Below the pieces are notes generated by a model. It saw nothing but the letters and a program-made list of their open reading frames with translations, did not search any database and had not been told where the DNA came from. Shown here piece after piece: positions 1 to 8,973 of a stretch of DNA of 64,000 nt. Both the position numbers and the translations under genes were made by a program. Every line of letters starts with the position of its first letter. Positions within the stretch are counted from its first letter, which is position 1. The stretch spans positions 62,001 through 126,000 of the forward strand of contig NBIV01000148.1 of NCBI GenBank assembly GCA_003194525.1, read 5' to 3'. Origin of the DNA: Gracilariopsis chorda (taxonomy: Eukaryota > Rhodophyta > Florideophyceae > Gracilariales > Gracilariaceae).

Positions 1-305
1 CCCTTCCATGTTCGTCGCCGCGCTGTTGAGGCAAACATTGCTGTGGAGAATTCGCATTTCACAATGGCCTTGTCGTGTTCAAAGTCGCGCCCGGTTGGCT
101 CACGTGGTCCGTATACGGCGGCTAGTACGCGTGTGTTGCCTTGTTCGTAATATGCGGAACCATCCGCTCGGGAGAGGGTTCCAAGGGAGCATCGGATCTT
201 GCGCACTTCGGTGTGCAGTCGCCCATCGACGCGAAGACCGTCTAACGAGATGTACTCGAGCCCCCTTGCACCACCACCACGCCCGCGCTTCGGAGGCGGA
301 GCCAT
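1..305 (-). CDS. RRP41: Exosome complex subunit RRP41, 5' part (runs off left edge)
   Basis: The reverse strand from the ATG at 305-303 reads 101 codons without a stop to the window edge. After a short basic Gly/Arg-rich head (PPPKRGRGGGARG) comes the RNase PH-fold start typical of RRP41/EXOSC4: LRVDGR, then RKIRC, then ADGSAYYEQGNTRVLAAVYGP, then CEFSTAMF. RRP41 is one of the six RNase-PH-like ring subunits of the RNA exosome, which degrades and trims RNA from 3' ends in nucleus and cytoplasm. It is usually about 245 residues, so roughly 60% lies outside the window. Its start faces the cornichon gene across 669 bp. Family recognition is by eye but the match is close along the whole visible length. 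Confidence 0.9.
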   Translation of the reverse strand, partial: MAPPPKRGRGGGARGLEYISLDGLRVDGRLHTEVRKIRCSLGTLSRADGSAYYEQGNTRVLAAVYGPREPTGRDFEHDKAIVKCEFSTAMFASTARRRTWK

Positions 306-974
306 TGTGATCGGGGTTGAGATACCGCACAAAGAGAGATGGCGAGCGAATAATTCGGGGCGGTACGAAAGGTCTACGATTGGGACAGAGATGGGAAGTC
401 AATCCGGGAAGCTGATCTGCACTGGCTGCAGCTCTGTACCAACGGTACCAATGGTACACGATATGCTGCTGCAGGATTCCTGACCAGGCTCCCATTTCGG
501 GCAATTTCGAATCTACCTTTGGGCAGAAGTCCATAAATCCAAAAAAAGGCTGGACAGCACATTTTCGCTCCTGAAGTTTATACCCTTGGTAGTCCATCTT
601 CGAGAGTTTAGAAGGCAAGGGTTGAGTTACTTGCAAAGGATACGCACTGGTAAATACGCGCAACTCGCCAATTCATCGCTCTTGGCACTGACATCGTGCC
701 CAATCATCGCCGTTTATGGTGTTCTACTACAATTCACAGGCGTGACCGGATTGGGAACCTTGCTAACTCTCAGACTGTATCGACGTCGATACTATAGTGT
801 TCCGAGCGCCGAGATCTTCCACAGAACGATCTTTCTTCCATCTGGATCTGTTAAACTGCGTTTACCAAATTATCAAGAAGGTGTCGAAAGCCGGACGTTG
901 GCGATCTCTTGACGCTTGTGCATCCCCAATCAACCTGCGGAGGAAAAGAAAAGAACAAAGGACAAGTGGCCGCG
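306..974. promoter_or_regulatory. Divergent intergenic region RRP41 / cornichon
   Basis: This 669-bp spacer lies between two divergent starts and should hold both promoters. Short frames occur on both strands but none resembles a protein family. I see no clear TATA box or RNA gene. Confidence 0.4.
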
Positions 975-1388
975 ATGGGCGTAATCGTTGAGGTGTTCTT
1001 CTGGGCGGCGGTGTTTCTCGGTACCGCAGCACTGCTGTTCTGTTCGGTTTACGCTCTCATTTTGTTTTCAGATTTGACCGTGGATCATATCAATCCGATC
1101 GAGTTGTGCGAGCTCATAAACCGCTTGGTCATTCCAGAGTACGTCGGGCACATACTCTTATCGCTGCTCATTCTACTCCGAGGATATTTCATCCCCGCAA
1201 TTCTCAACGTGCCGCTTATTGCATTTCACGTGTGGCGCTACAAGGAACGCCGCCATTTACTCGACAACACATCTATCTTCAATCAAGTCGAAAAGGAACG
1301 TAACATAAGCCAACTCAAACTGGCACATCACATGCTCATGTTCTTCATATACCTTTACTTCTTCATCCTAGCGCTCGTCTCCGACTGA
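975..1388 (+). CDS. Cornichon family ER cargo receptor (Erv14-like)
   Basis: 137 codons from the ATG at 975, the usual length of cornichon proteins. The frame is open 22 codons further upstream, but MGVIVEVFFW is the natural family start. Visible family features are an N-terminal membrane segment (about residues 4-29), the block FSDLTVDHINPIELCELINRL (acidic turn plus INPIELC), then PEYVGHILLSLL, a second hydrophobic stretch, NVPLIAFHVWRY, and a C-terminal membrane segment ending ILALVSD. Cornichons load selected transmembrane cargo into COPII vesicles at ER exit sites. The stop is 34 bp from the convergent stop of the TMEM14-like gene. No intron is needed. Confidence 0.93.
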   Translation: MGVIVEVFFWAAVFLGTAALLFCSVYALILFSDLTVDHINPIELCELINRLVIPEYVGHILLSLLILLRGYFIPAILNVPLIAFHVWRYKERRHLLDNTSIFNQVEKERNISQLKLAHHMLMFFIYLYFFILALVSD

Positions 1389-1422
1389 CATCAGCACATC
1401 TGGATCCGCGCACCATCCCTTC

Positions 1423-1869
1423 CTACGCGTAGATAGCAGCTGCGAAGAACAAGGCAGCGGCCACAGAAACAATAGCAAGCATGCCAGCCGGCATGAACTT
1501 TTTCGTCTTCACTAAACGGACCGCAAACACTGCGGCAAGTGCCACAGCTGTTCCGAGTGCCACCGGCACGCTATCTTTGACGTATGCGGCGCCAAGTACG
1601 ATACCGGCAACCACCCCGGAGATTATACTCGGTTTCGATCCGCTGCGCAGAAAGGCGCCTATTCCTCCTGCAGCAATCACTGCTCCGTAGACTGCGATGG
1701 CGTTGCGCGCCACCTCCGGGGCGATCATGGTCGGAACTACGTGCCATGTTCTCGCGCGAGGCACCTTGGCGAGTTGTGCCGGCATGAATCCAGTTTGTGA
1801 TAGTGCTGGTCGAATGGTGTTTCGGGCATGAGAGAGCGGCATGGCATTGGCAAAGGCGATGCGATTCAT
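1423..1869 (-). CDS. TMEM14 / FAX family membrane protein
   Basis: 148 residues. Residues 52-148 carry the Tmemb_14 fold: YGAVIAAGGIGAFLRSGSKPS at 61-81, then glycine/alanine-rich helices and the signature KFMPAGMLA at 124-132. The first ~50 residues are extra, basic and Ser/Ala-containing, without acidic residues in the first 40, which suggests a mitochondrial or plastid targeting peptide. The family covers vertebrate TMEM14C (mitochondrial inner membrane, heme synthesis) and plant FAX1 (plastid envelope, fatty-acid export). Which role applies here cannot be decided from sequence. The presequence makes an organelle location likely. Confidence 0.88.
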   Translation of the reverse strand: MNRIAFANAMPLSHARNTIRPALSQTGFMPAQLAKVPRARTWHVVPTMIAPEVARNAIAVYGAVIAAGGIGAFLRSGSKPSIISGVVAGIVLGAAYVKDSVPVALGTAVALAAVFAVRLVKTKKFMPAGMLAIVSVAAALFFAAAIYA

Positions 1870-2381
1870 CGTTTTGTTGGTTTAGGGGTGGACGTGTTGG
1901 AGAAGTAGCGGGTTGTGGTGCGGCGAAGGCATCTGTAAGACGCGCATTACCGGACGCGGCGGGCGCGGGGATATCCGGCTACACACGGAGTAACGTTGCC
2001 TGAGATCTGCTTCAGATCTTCTTGTGCGGCCTCCAGGAGGTAATTCTGCGTTACTTTTTTGAAACACAGGACTGCTCTGCTTTATTGCGCCCTGCTCCTC
2101 CTTTGCGCTGTGCCATGCCTACGAGGTATCCGTCTCCATCATTCCAAACCTTGTTGGCGTAGAGCTATGACAAAAGCCATCATGTTCCATAATGCGCAGT
2201 CAAGCATTTTGCCCTGCGCCGAGGTTGAGCTGAATCGTGCGAATGGCTCTGACTTTAATTCTCCGCGTACAAGCGTCGAAAACGTGCGATTCTCATACCC
2301 AAGGTTAATCTACCAAGGTAGAATTGTTGGGTTTTATTGCTTTCAACGTGAACTGCGCGTTTGCATCATTGTGGCAATCCT
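1870..2381. other. Intergenic, TMEM14-like start to COQ4 end
   Basis: 512 bp holding the presumed promoter of the TMEM14-like gene and the 3' flank of COQ4. The frames here (for example on the plus strand from 2059) show no family signal. Confidence 0.4.
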
Positions 2382-3092
2382 CTAGGTCTTCGTTGACGGA
2401 CGGGATTTCATGCCTTTCAACTGAACGTCCGGCACAGTAATGTTCCACTTTGTTCGCAACTCATTCAGATCTCTATCCAAATAATCCTCGTATCGTATAG
2501 CCAGCAAGTCGGTAGCGCCCCTGCCGCACGACAACGCCCACGGAACAAGCTCGGAAAACAGGATCTGTCGGTTCTTCCTTCCGATACGCGCGGTTCCAGC
2601 CACTGACGCTAAGAACGTGACCGGCAGTCCCGTCTGCGAAGCCTCAAACAATTTCTGTGCCGTCTCCCCTAACAACGTGGTCGGCATTGCGGTCAACACG
2701 TGCCACAAATCATGTACATCCCGATATCGTTGCATCACCCATCGATGCGTATCATCCTCCACGAAGCGCACGACTGCCCTTGATTCCGGTACAAATCGCC
2801 TGTCATCCATGAAGCGCGCATACTCTCTCCCCAGCGTACCTGCGGGTAGCGCTCGCAGTTCTGGAAGGGAACCACTGCCGTGTTCGGGGAAGCGCGCGGG
2901 AGTGAGCGTTTGAAGCATTTGACGGCCCTCGTGACTCCTTTTGATTCGGTTGGTTAGATGGTGCAGTGCGGGCCCGCTGGTGAGATCGCCGAGTACGGCG
3001 AGAGTGTCTGCGCGTGCTGGATTGGCGAAGGTGACGAGCGCGGAACCAACTGTCAAGAGCGCCCGACCCACGGGCGTCAGCGGCGCCGTCAT
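2382..3092 (-). CDS. COQ4: Ubiquinone biosynthesis protein COQ4
   Basis: 236 residues from the ATG at 3092-3090. The COQ4 zinc site is intact: HDLWH at 127-131 and E143, i.e. H-D-x-x-H-x11-E. Flanking family blocks are YARFMDDRRFVP (91-102), VMQRYRDVHD, LLGETAQKLFEASQTGLPV and LVPWALSCG. COQ4 is needed for coenzyme Q synthesis, and recent work on the family assigns it to ring oxidative decarboxylation at C1 and to organising the CoQ synthome on the matrix face of the inner mitochondrial membrane. An N-terminal arginine-bearing segment with few acids fits a short mitochondrial presequence. The start faces VTI1 across 321 bp. Confidence 0.93.
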   Translation of the reverse strand: MTAPLTPVGRALLTVGSALVTFANPARADTLAVLGDLTSGPALHHLTNRIKRSHEGRQMLQTLTPARFPEHGSGSLPELRALPAGTLGREYARFMDDRRFVPESRAVVRFVEDDTHRWVMQRYRDVHDLWHVLTAMPTTLLGETAQKLFEASQTGLPVTFLASVAGTARIGRKNRQILFSELVPWALSCGRGATDLLAIRYEDYLDRDLNELRTKWNITVPDVQLKGMKSRPSTKT

Positions 3093-3413
3093 CGAGAGCC
3101 CTCACATGAGCGATGGCCACTTCGAGACGATCGGCGGTGGCTGACGTGGAGCCAGCGCTGTTCACACGTCGCGGCGCGCTCCGTCTTACGTTGTGAATCA
3201 TTTGCACATTTTTGGTCATTTGCATCCATTCAGCCAAAACCGCAATCGAGCACCAACTGTCAAGACGACGATGCTGCTTCCGTGCATCGCCGGCCTTCGA
3301 AGTTCAGAGCCTCTTCAGACCGTTCGCCGTCTCTTCCGAGAGCGCTCGCTCATACCGTTGCCGCGTCCGCTTTCGTATCCACCTTCTTCTTCTTATCCCA
3401 TTTGAGGCAGAAA
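3093..3413. promoter_or_regulatory. Divergent promoter region COQ4 / VTI1
   Basis: A 321-bp spacer between head-to-head starts. A T/C-rich run (3375-3400) precedes the VTI1 ATG. The VTI1 frame is open upstream through this spacer, but that extension is Arg/Ser/His-rich and unlike any SNARE, so I treat it as untranslated. Confidence 0.4.
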
Positions 3414-4115
3414 ATGTCTTTCAAACAGACAGCGCTTCCGCCGCTGGACTCCACATTCTCGGACTATCACCGAGAGTTCTACGCTGCTTTAAACAAGTCT
3501 CAACAAGCAATACAAGCATCTGCCAATCAGGACCTTAATCAAGTTTCACAATGCCTCAACGACGCCGACCAACATATCACCGAGGCCGCCGACCTCTTCA
3601 AGACCCTGGAGATGGAATCGCAGTCACAGGACTTGACCACCAGAAACAAGCTTCGACCATACGTCACGGAGGGTCGAACCGCTCTCTCCGACGCTCGAAA
3701 GGCCCTTCGCGCAGCGCGAGTTGCCACTTCCCAACGACGAGACCTCGTCAATCGCGATGAGTTGCTTCAACGTGGTGGAGACGTTCGCATCGATATGTCC
3801 GACACTACTGCACAGATTGAGAAGAGCAATGAAGTCATCACAGATAGTCGGCGACATATTGCAGAGACCGAACTCGTAGGTGCTAGCATTCTGGAGGACT
3901 TGTTGTCACAGAGAAACACTATTTCTCGGGCTCGGCAGAATGTCGGTAACATGTCTACGGGTCTGGACCAGAGTGATACCATTTTGAACACCATGCAGAG
4001 ACGTGCTTTGGTGAACAGAATACTTGTCTACATTGTACTGGTGGCCATTGGAATATCATGTCTTGCCGTCATCTACGTCCGCATGTTCCATTCTAATACT
4101 GCAAAGCGCCATTAA
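3414..4115 (+). CDS. VTI1: Vti1-type Qb-SNARE
   Basis: 233 residues. I start at MSFKQTALPP (ATG 3414, context gAAAATG). Residues 1-105 form a helical Habc-like domain with FSDYHREFYAAL and HITEAADLFKTLEMES. The SNARE helix spans about 133-195 with TELVGASILEDLLSQRNTI, and Q167 sits at the probable zero layer. A single tail anchor follows (about 203-223, RILVYIVLVAIGISCLAVIY). The arrangement matches Vti1/Vti1a/Vti1b, which act in Golgi, endosome and vacuole fusion as the Qb helix. Stop lies 151 bp from the convergent CHID1-like stop. Other Qb SNAREs (Bos1/membrin) are possible but fit the N-domain less well. Confidence 0.85.
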   Translation: MSFKQTALPPLDSTFSDYHREFYAALNKSQQAIQASANQDLNQVSQCLNDADQHITEAADLFKTLEMESQSQDLTTRNKLRPYVTEGRTALSDARKALRAARVATSQRRDLVNRDELLQRGGDVRIDMSDTTAQIEKSNEVITDSRRHIAETELVGASILEDLLSQRNTISRARQNVGNMSTGLDQSDTILNTMQRRALVNRILVYIVLVAIGISCLAVIYVRMFHSNTAKRH

Positions 4116-4266
4116 CTCTCACACCAACCGCGCGCCATGCGTTACCGCGTCCTTCCCGACAAACTCACAGATCGAATCGTAACTTAACAAACCAAAGAGC
4201 GCTATACATCGACCGCAATGGCACATTCTCGAAGCGCTTTCGGCTTCCACCCACTCCGTTTCATGT

Positions 4267-5460
4267 CTAAAACTCTTCGAAAAAGTGTTCGAGACCCTGT
4301 CCCAAATCCCATATTGCGACACCACCGCATCCAATCTCATCAGCTAGCTCTGTTCGCAATCGAATGCTTTCGCGCGTTGGGTAAAACACAACGTGTTCTC
4401 CTTTCTTTTGATAAGCAAATCCATGTTCCCCAAACTCATCCCACCACAGCATATCCGGTTCGTGTTCCTCGAGTAATTTCAAGAACTCGTGTCCTACGAT
4501 ATGACGGCTTTGACCACCTTCCCAAAAGTCGATGCCGTAGAAGTTAAGTCCTATCAATACTTTTCCCCCCAGCTCGCACCCCAGCGACAAATATATAGCC
4601 ACCTGCCGCACCCAAGACAGCGGGGCAATGGGGCCTGGCGCCGATCCGGGTGTGCTGTAGTCATAAGTCATCGTAATTATATATGAGTATCCTCTGGAGA
4701 TTTCTTTCAATGTGGAGCAGGAAATCCCATGTTGCGGAACATCGGTGCTATATGGTAACAATACAAGCACTGTTTTAAACCCCTCTTTTCTAATTCCTTC
4801 GCCGAGTGTTCGAACCAAACCTAACGCTTTTTCCTTATGTCTTGACAAAGTGCCAGTCGAAAGAAGCTCTTGGAATATTTCGATTACAACACCTTCGAAG
4901 TTGTACTGCTTACACAATTCAATAATCCTGGCCACCATCGGGGCAGGTTCATCACTTAACATCACAAATTCCGTGGAGTTCCACTTTTCAAACAGAATGC
5001 GCGGATATACTCGAGTTCCTTGCTCGGACATACTCTGATAATAATCCTCTTCAAAATCATCCCCACCGTTCAACCCATCTGGGTGCATTTGCCAACTAAC
5101 TGGTGAAACCACATTCAGCCTTCCTCGTTCAGCCTCGGATAATGAAATCGTTTTCCCATTCGCATTCCATGGTGTTACGAACCCGAATATTTCAAGTAAG
5201 GGATACTTTCGTCCAGATGCAGTTTCTGACTTGTTGTGAGTGTCTAAGATGTTCTTGCTCGTAACTGAAGACACCTTTGGCTCCAAGTATTTTGCAGTGC
5301 CTTTCTTTGTTGAGATATAGAGCATGCAGATAAACGCAAGCGCGTGAATTGGAGCTGACCGTGCCCGCATCATCGTCATATCACAAGCCGTCTGGACTCC
5401 TCCCTGTTTTATGTTCACGATATCATTCACCTGGAACTTGCGGCTCGCAAGGAATAGCAT
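4267..5460 (-). CDS. CHID1-like GH18 (chitinase-domain) protein
   Basis: 397 residues from the ATG at 5460. A second in-frame Met at about 5379 would place a hydrophobic segment (APIHALAFICMLYIS) at the N terminus as a signal peptide or anchor and may be the real start. The body matches animal/plant CHID1: FGFVTPWNANG, VSPVSWQM, FEGVVIEIFQELL, MTYDYSTPGSAPGPIAPLSWVR, KVLIGLNFYGIDF, VFYPTRESIRLR and WDLGQGLEHF. The GH18 catalytic DxxDxDxE is not present; the strand that should hold it reads GVVIEIF, as in other CHID1 proteins, so it is probably a saccharide-binding lectin-like protein of the secretory/lysosomal route, not an active chitinase. Confidence 0.88.
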   Translation of the reverse strand: MLFLASRKFQVNDIVNIKQGGVQTACDMTMMRARSAPIHALAFICMLYISTKKGTAKYLEPKVSSVTSKNILDTHNKSETASGRKYPLLEIFGFVTPWNANGKTISLSEAERGRLNVVSPVSWQMHPDGLNGGDDFEEDYYQSMSEQGTRVYPRILFEKWNSTEFVMLSDEPAPMVARIIELCKQYNFEGVVIEIFQELLSTGTLSRHKEKALGLVRTLGEGIRKEGFKTVLVLLPYSTDVPQHGISCSTLKEISRGYSYIITMTYDYSTPGSAPGPIAPLSWVRQVAIYLSLGCELGGKVLIGLNFYGIDFWEGGQSRHIVGHEFLKLLEEHEPDMLWWDEFGEHGFAYQKKGEHVVFYPTRESIRLRTELADEIGCGGVAIWDLGQGLEHFFEEF

Positions 5461-5537
5461 CAAAAGCTGAACTCTACGATGGGCACAATGCCCGGAGTTT
5501 AAATTAAATATTCAGTGACAGAATAAATCCGATTGAT

Positions 5538-7205
5538 TTAGCGATCGCTTTCGTTTCTTATCTCAATCAAGCATTGCAACTTCCTCATTGCCTGATACAA
5601 AGAAGATGTGATAAATACCGGATACTCCTTTGGCTCACAAACAACACCAACCACTTCACTATCAAGCTCATCAACATCCATCTTCATGCGACTGGTGGCC
5701 ATCTTTATATACTGCTGAGGATCAAGTTGCTTCACATCAGGTTCTCCACACCATACGAGCTGCAGAAGCTTTCGGATTCGGTGTGGGACAACTGTGATCA
5801 CATTCTCTGGTCTTTGGCGCCGCCTTAGCTCAACAGATTCGCCGCCCCTCAACGATTTGTCGTCGGAAAGCGCAAGGACGTCGCCAAACGCTTTGTTGTG
5901 TTGGTCATAGAGACGATAAACGACCTTTTCACCTGGAATAGATGCCTTTGCTGGATCTTCTGAAAGTTTCATGCGTAGCTTACCCTGGACACTCGAAAGC
6001 TTGAAGACGCAACCAAGTGCCGGTTGTTCACGACACGTCACCAGATGTGTTCCTATCCCGAACGCTGTGATCTCATGATTCATGGAGCGTAGCTCTAGGA
6101 GTTTGGGAACACTTATCTCATCGCTCGCTACAATGGATAGTTTTGACACCATGTTCAGGACACCATCCCTTGGTGCCTTGAAACGCGATACGTACATCTC
6201 GGCGATGCCGTGGAAGGCTGAATGTGCTTTCACAGATGTGCACCCCAAATCTCCTGAATCCAGCCTTATTCCAATTGGCTGATGATTCATTTCAAACAGA
6301 GCAAAAGCGACACACATGAAATTTGGAACCCCAGATTCAATCGTGTCGTAGGTATCCACCAACGCCAGGAAGGAAGATGGATGAACAAAAGCGTAAGATA
6401 TGAAGGCTGCAAGTTCCCCATCCGATGTTCTAGAAGCAAGGTCGAGTGTATCTCGAATTCTTGTTACACGATCCCGGAATGCTTGTGAAGACATTTCACT
6501 ATCTTTTGACGAAATGAAGTGCTTGGTGTCCGCAAAGCAATCACTGAGCGAGCAAAAACTTTGAACGTATGAGTGCGCATGTGTACCGAAGACCGGTATC
6601 CCATACTGGAAACCGGCTGCAACGTTGCTAGTTCCATCAAATCCGCCGTGCATTGAGTAGCGCGAAGCCGACATTGCACCGTCCGGGCCTTGAGCCCTCC
6701 TTAAGCCGAACTCAAAAAGCTTCGCTTCTGGTCCAGCAGCAATCCGAAATCTGTGCGCGTTTGTGGCCATGAGGCTTGCATAGTTGACCATGTTCAAGAG
6801 TGTTGTTTCTAATAGCTGAACCACTGCGAGTGGACCACTAACCCGAAGCATGGGTTCGCTTGGGAACACAACGGATCCCTCTTCAAATGCATGGATTGTC
6901 ACGGATGCGCAGTTTACGGTAAGAAGCCACTGAAGAAACTCTTGGTCGCATGAGGGAATAACGCTTTTCACATAGTCTACTTCAGACTGAGTAAAACGAT
7001 AATAAGAAACGAATCTAAGACAGTCCTGCAGGCCTGCGAAAAGGGCGTAGCTACCTCCAAACGGTGCCTTTCGAAAGTACAAATCAAAAGTTGAGTGCAG
7101 GCAGTGGCGACCTGTCTTCCAATAGGTATACGCCATGGTTATCTGATACATGTCTGTCAAGAGCGGTGAAACAGCTTGCTCCTTTTCAGCTAGCCTGTGC
7201 ATCAT
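5538..7205 (-). CDS. NAPRT: Nicotinate phosphoribosyltransferase
   Basis: 555 residues from the ATG at 7205; the open frame extends 26 codons upstream but only to a TTG. Family blocks in order: LLTDMYQITMAYTYW near the N terminus, TFDLYFRKAPFGGSYALFAGL, FEFGLRRAQGPDG, the substrate-site block GGFDGTSNVAAG followed by PVFGTHAHSY, and IRLDSGDLG in the second half. The enzyme joins nicotinate and PRPP with ATP to form nicotinate mononucleotide, the first step of the Preiss-Handler route to NAD, in the cytosol. Length agrees with eukaryotic NAPRT (about 540). It is the last gene of the left island; the next ~16 kb are repeats and pseudogenes. Confidence 0.95.
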   Translation of the reverse strand: MMHRLAEKEQAVSPLLTDMYQITMAYTYWKTGRHCLHSTFDLYFRKAPFGGSYALFAGLQDCLRFVSYYRFTQSEVDYVKSVIPSCDQEFLQWLLTVNCASVTIHAFEEGSVVFPSEPMLRVSGPLAVVQLLETTLLNMVNYASLMATNAHRFRIAAGPEAKLFEFGLRRAQGPDGAMSASRYSMHGGFDGTSNVAAGFQYGIPVFGTHAHSYVQSFCSLSDCFADTKHFISSKDSEMSSQAFRDRVTRIRDTLDLASRTSDGELAAFISYAFVHPSSFLALVDTYDTIESGVPNFMCVAFALFEMNHQPIGIRLDSGDLGCTSVKAHSAFHGIAEMYVSRFKAPRDGVLNMVSKLSIVASDEISVPKLLELRSMNHEITAFGIGTHLVTCREQPALGCVFKLSSVQGKLRMKLSEDPAKASIPGEKVVYRLYDQHNKAFGDVLALSDDKSLRGGESVELRRRQRPENVITVVPHRIRKLLQLVWCGEPDVKQLDPQQYIKMATSRMKMDVDELDSEVVGVVCEPKEYPVFITSSLYQAMRKLQCLIEIRNESDR

Positions 7206-7839
7206 TATGGTGAGATGAGAATCCAGAGCGAGATTAAGTTCGGAGAAGCCGTCTGAGGAACCGGAAACGAATGATCTCGGCAACTAGCACTAATTGTTTC
7301 GAGGTTAGATTGACGCTCAAGGCTTTCCCGTACCCGACCTGAAAGAAGGCCGCACGAACCCTTGTTACTAAACATTAACTGCAAAGGCTTACTGGCGCTC
7401 CCCCAGAAGGATCCTCGCGAGTGCGTCGGGAGCTGTTAAACGAGGTACAAGACATGTGATTTATAACCTGAACCACATTACTGTCAGAAACAGTATTCGA
7501 TGTCGGTGTATTCAGTTTTGTCTCAGTGCGGCTCCGGCTCTACCCCACACTTCCCTTGAGCATCTGCTTTCTTGGAAGTCTCTCTTGCGTTCGTACTAGC
7601 AGACGTCGTTTGACTCGTTTACCTCGGTCTTGTTGCAAGAACGAAGGTTAGCAGTGTAACTTTTGGTTGGTGTGAGCGCTATGATAGAAAAAGAGAGGGA
7701 CGCGGGACGATGACAGTTCTGGGTCTACCTTTCTCTGGTAGAGAGGAGCAAATAGTAGGTTCAGCTGGAGAGCACTAGCCAATGAGATGGAGTCTTGTTC
7801 AGTTATAGTCAAAAAAATCTTGCTCCAGGCCCTGAAACT
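7206..7839. other. NAPRT upstream region
   Basis: 634 bp before the first repeat. Presumed NAPRT promoter. No gene, RNA or repeat recognised. Confidence 0.35.
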
Positions 7840-8068
7840 GTGACACCCTGTCCTTCTAACCAGCAGTCGCTGGAGCTCGCGCTGCTCCCGTGCACCTCCC
7901 GCGATGGAAGGAACACCCGAAGCGAGCGCACTCGCCCAAATAAAGAGGGCCGACGGCCCTCTGTCGGCCCGGGGAGGGGTAGCGACCGAGAAGACGGTTT
8001 TGCAGCTACCACCCTCGCTCCCCTTTCTTCCTTGCCTTCGCCGCGCACAATGCAGACAACTGCAACAG
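7840..8068 (+). repeat. Dispersed 229-bp repeat, copy A
   Basis: Begins GTGACACCCTG and ends GACAACTGCAACAG. Copy B at 10844-11072 is exactly the same length in the same orientation, with about 18 mismatches by eye (about 92% identity). An internal inverted repeat (GGGCCGAC...GTCGGCCC, near 7948) is perfect here but weaker in copy B. No Pol III A/B boxes, poly-A tail or flanking duplication seen. Minus-strand frames through both copies are conserved mainly because the DNA is. Confidence 0.8.
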
Positions 8069-8973
8069 TTATGGGCCCAGCCCCAGCGCCTTCCAAACCA
8101 TTATGCGCCAAACGACCCGCCCATATTTAATCCTAAAGGCGACTTACAAAATATTGTTAGGATATAACGCTCTGGGTAGAAAAAATACAAATAGCTGCGG
8201 CAAATGGTACAGAGAGAAAGGAAAAAAAAAGGCCGCGCTACTATTGCTCAAAATCTATATGAGCGTGAACTTTCAAAACAGCCAGAGTCTATTATGGATA
8301 AAGCTCAAGCAAAACAAATCATCGAATACAAACAGGCTGACTAAATTCAAGCTGTGAAGGAAATTGTGAAGCTCATAGCTGTTGATTCTGGTATTGTGGT
8401 TTGGCTCGACTTATTTCGCCCTTCGCGCATGTCATGCACTGCCAGTGCCGCTGAAATGAAGGCGTGAACGCCTTTGTCCCATTTTTTCGCCATCTTGCCA
8501 CCGGTCACCTCATGCATGTCTGTTTGACTAAATCGTCTCAATTTTGTGAAGTACCTGCAATTAAGCTCCTCAAATAACGCCATTCTAAGTGAAAAGACGC
8601 TTAAGAATGCAAAACTTCAACTATTCGCGCGTGCAGAAAGCAAAAAGAACATGAAAACGGAAAGTGAAATCTCCATTGATAAATCTTCTCACACCTCTCT
8701 CCTGGACTTTTTTCTGCCTTCAAGGGTCTCATTGAACACGACGAAGCTATACCGTAGTCATCCGAAAACGCTAATAACGTTTTTTGTAAGGCTACCGAGC
8801 TGGTTAATAGCGTCTGAAGCTTTTTAGATTCCAGTGGAGACCTTTTCAGATACTTTGAATAGAAATCCTCGGAAGCCCCTGCATCCCATGGCATGTTCTA
8901 CACAGGACCCCGTTGCAAGCTAAACCTTACCACACGCAGTAACTGTCGAGAGCGTCAAAGGCACCCGGACAAT
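8069..8973. other. No recognisable gene
   Basis: AT-rich sequence with short frames on both strands (for example minus strand 8347-8583 and 8601-8894). None matches a family I know. Probably decayed repeat. Confidence 0.3.

Noticed and set aside
100..663. Minus-strand ORF of 187 codons at the left edge
   Set aside because: Shadow of the RRP41 frame; composition is Arg/Trp-rich and matches nothing, while the other frame matches RRP41 closely.
2958..3413. N-terminal extension of the VTI1 frame
   Set aside because: Covers the COQ4 start on the other strand and is Arg/Ser-rich; the protein from Met 3414 is a full-length SNARE.
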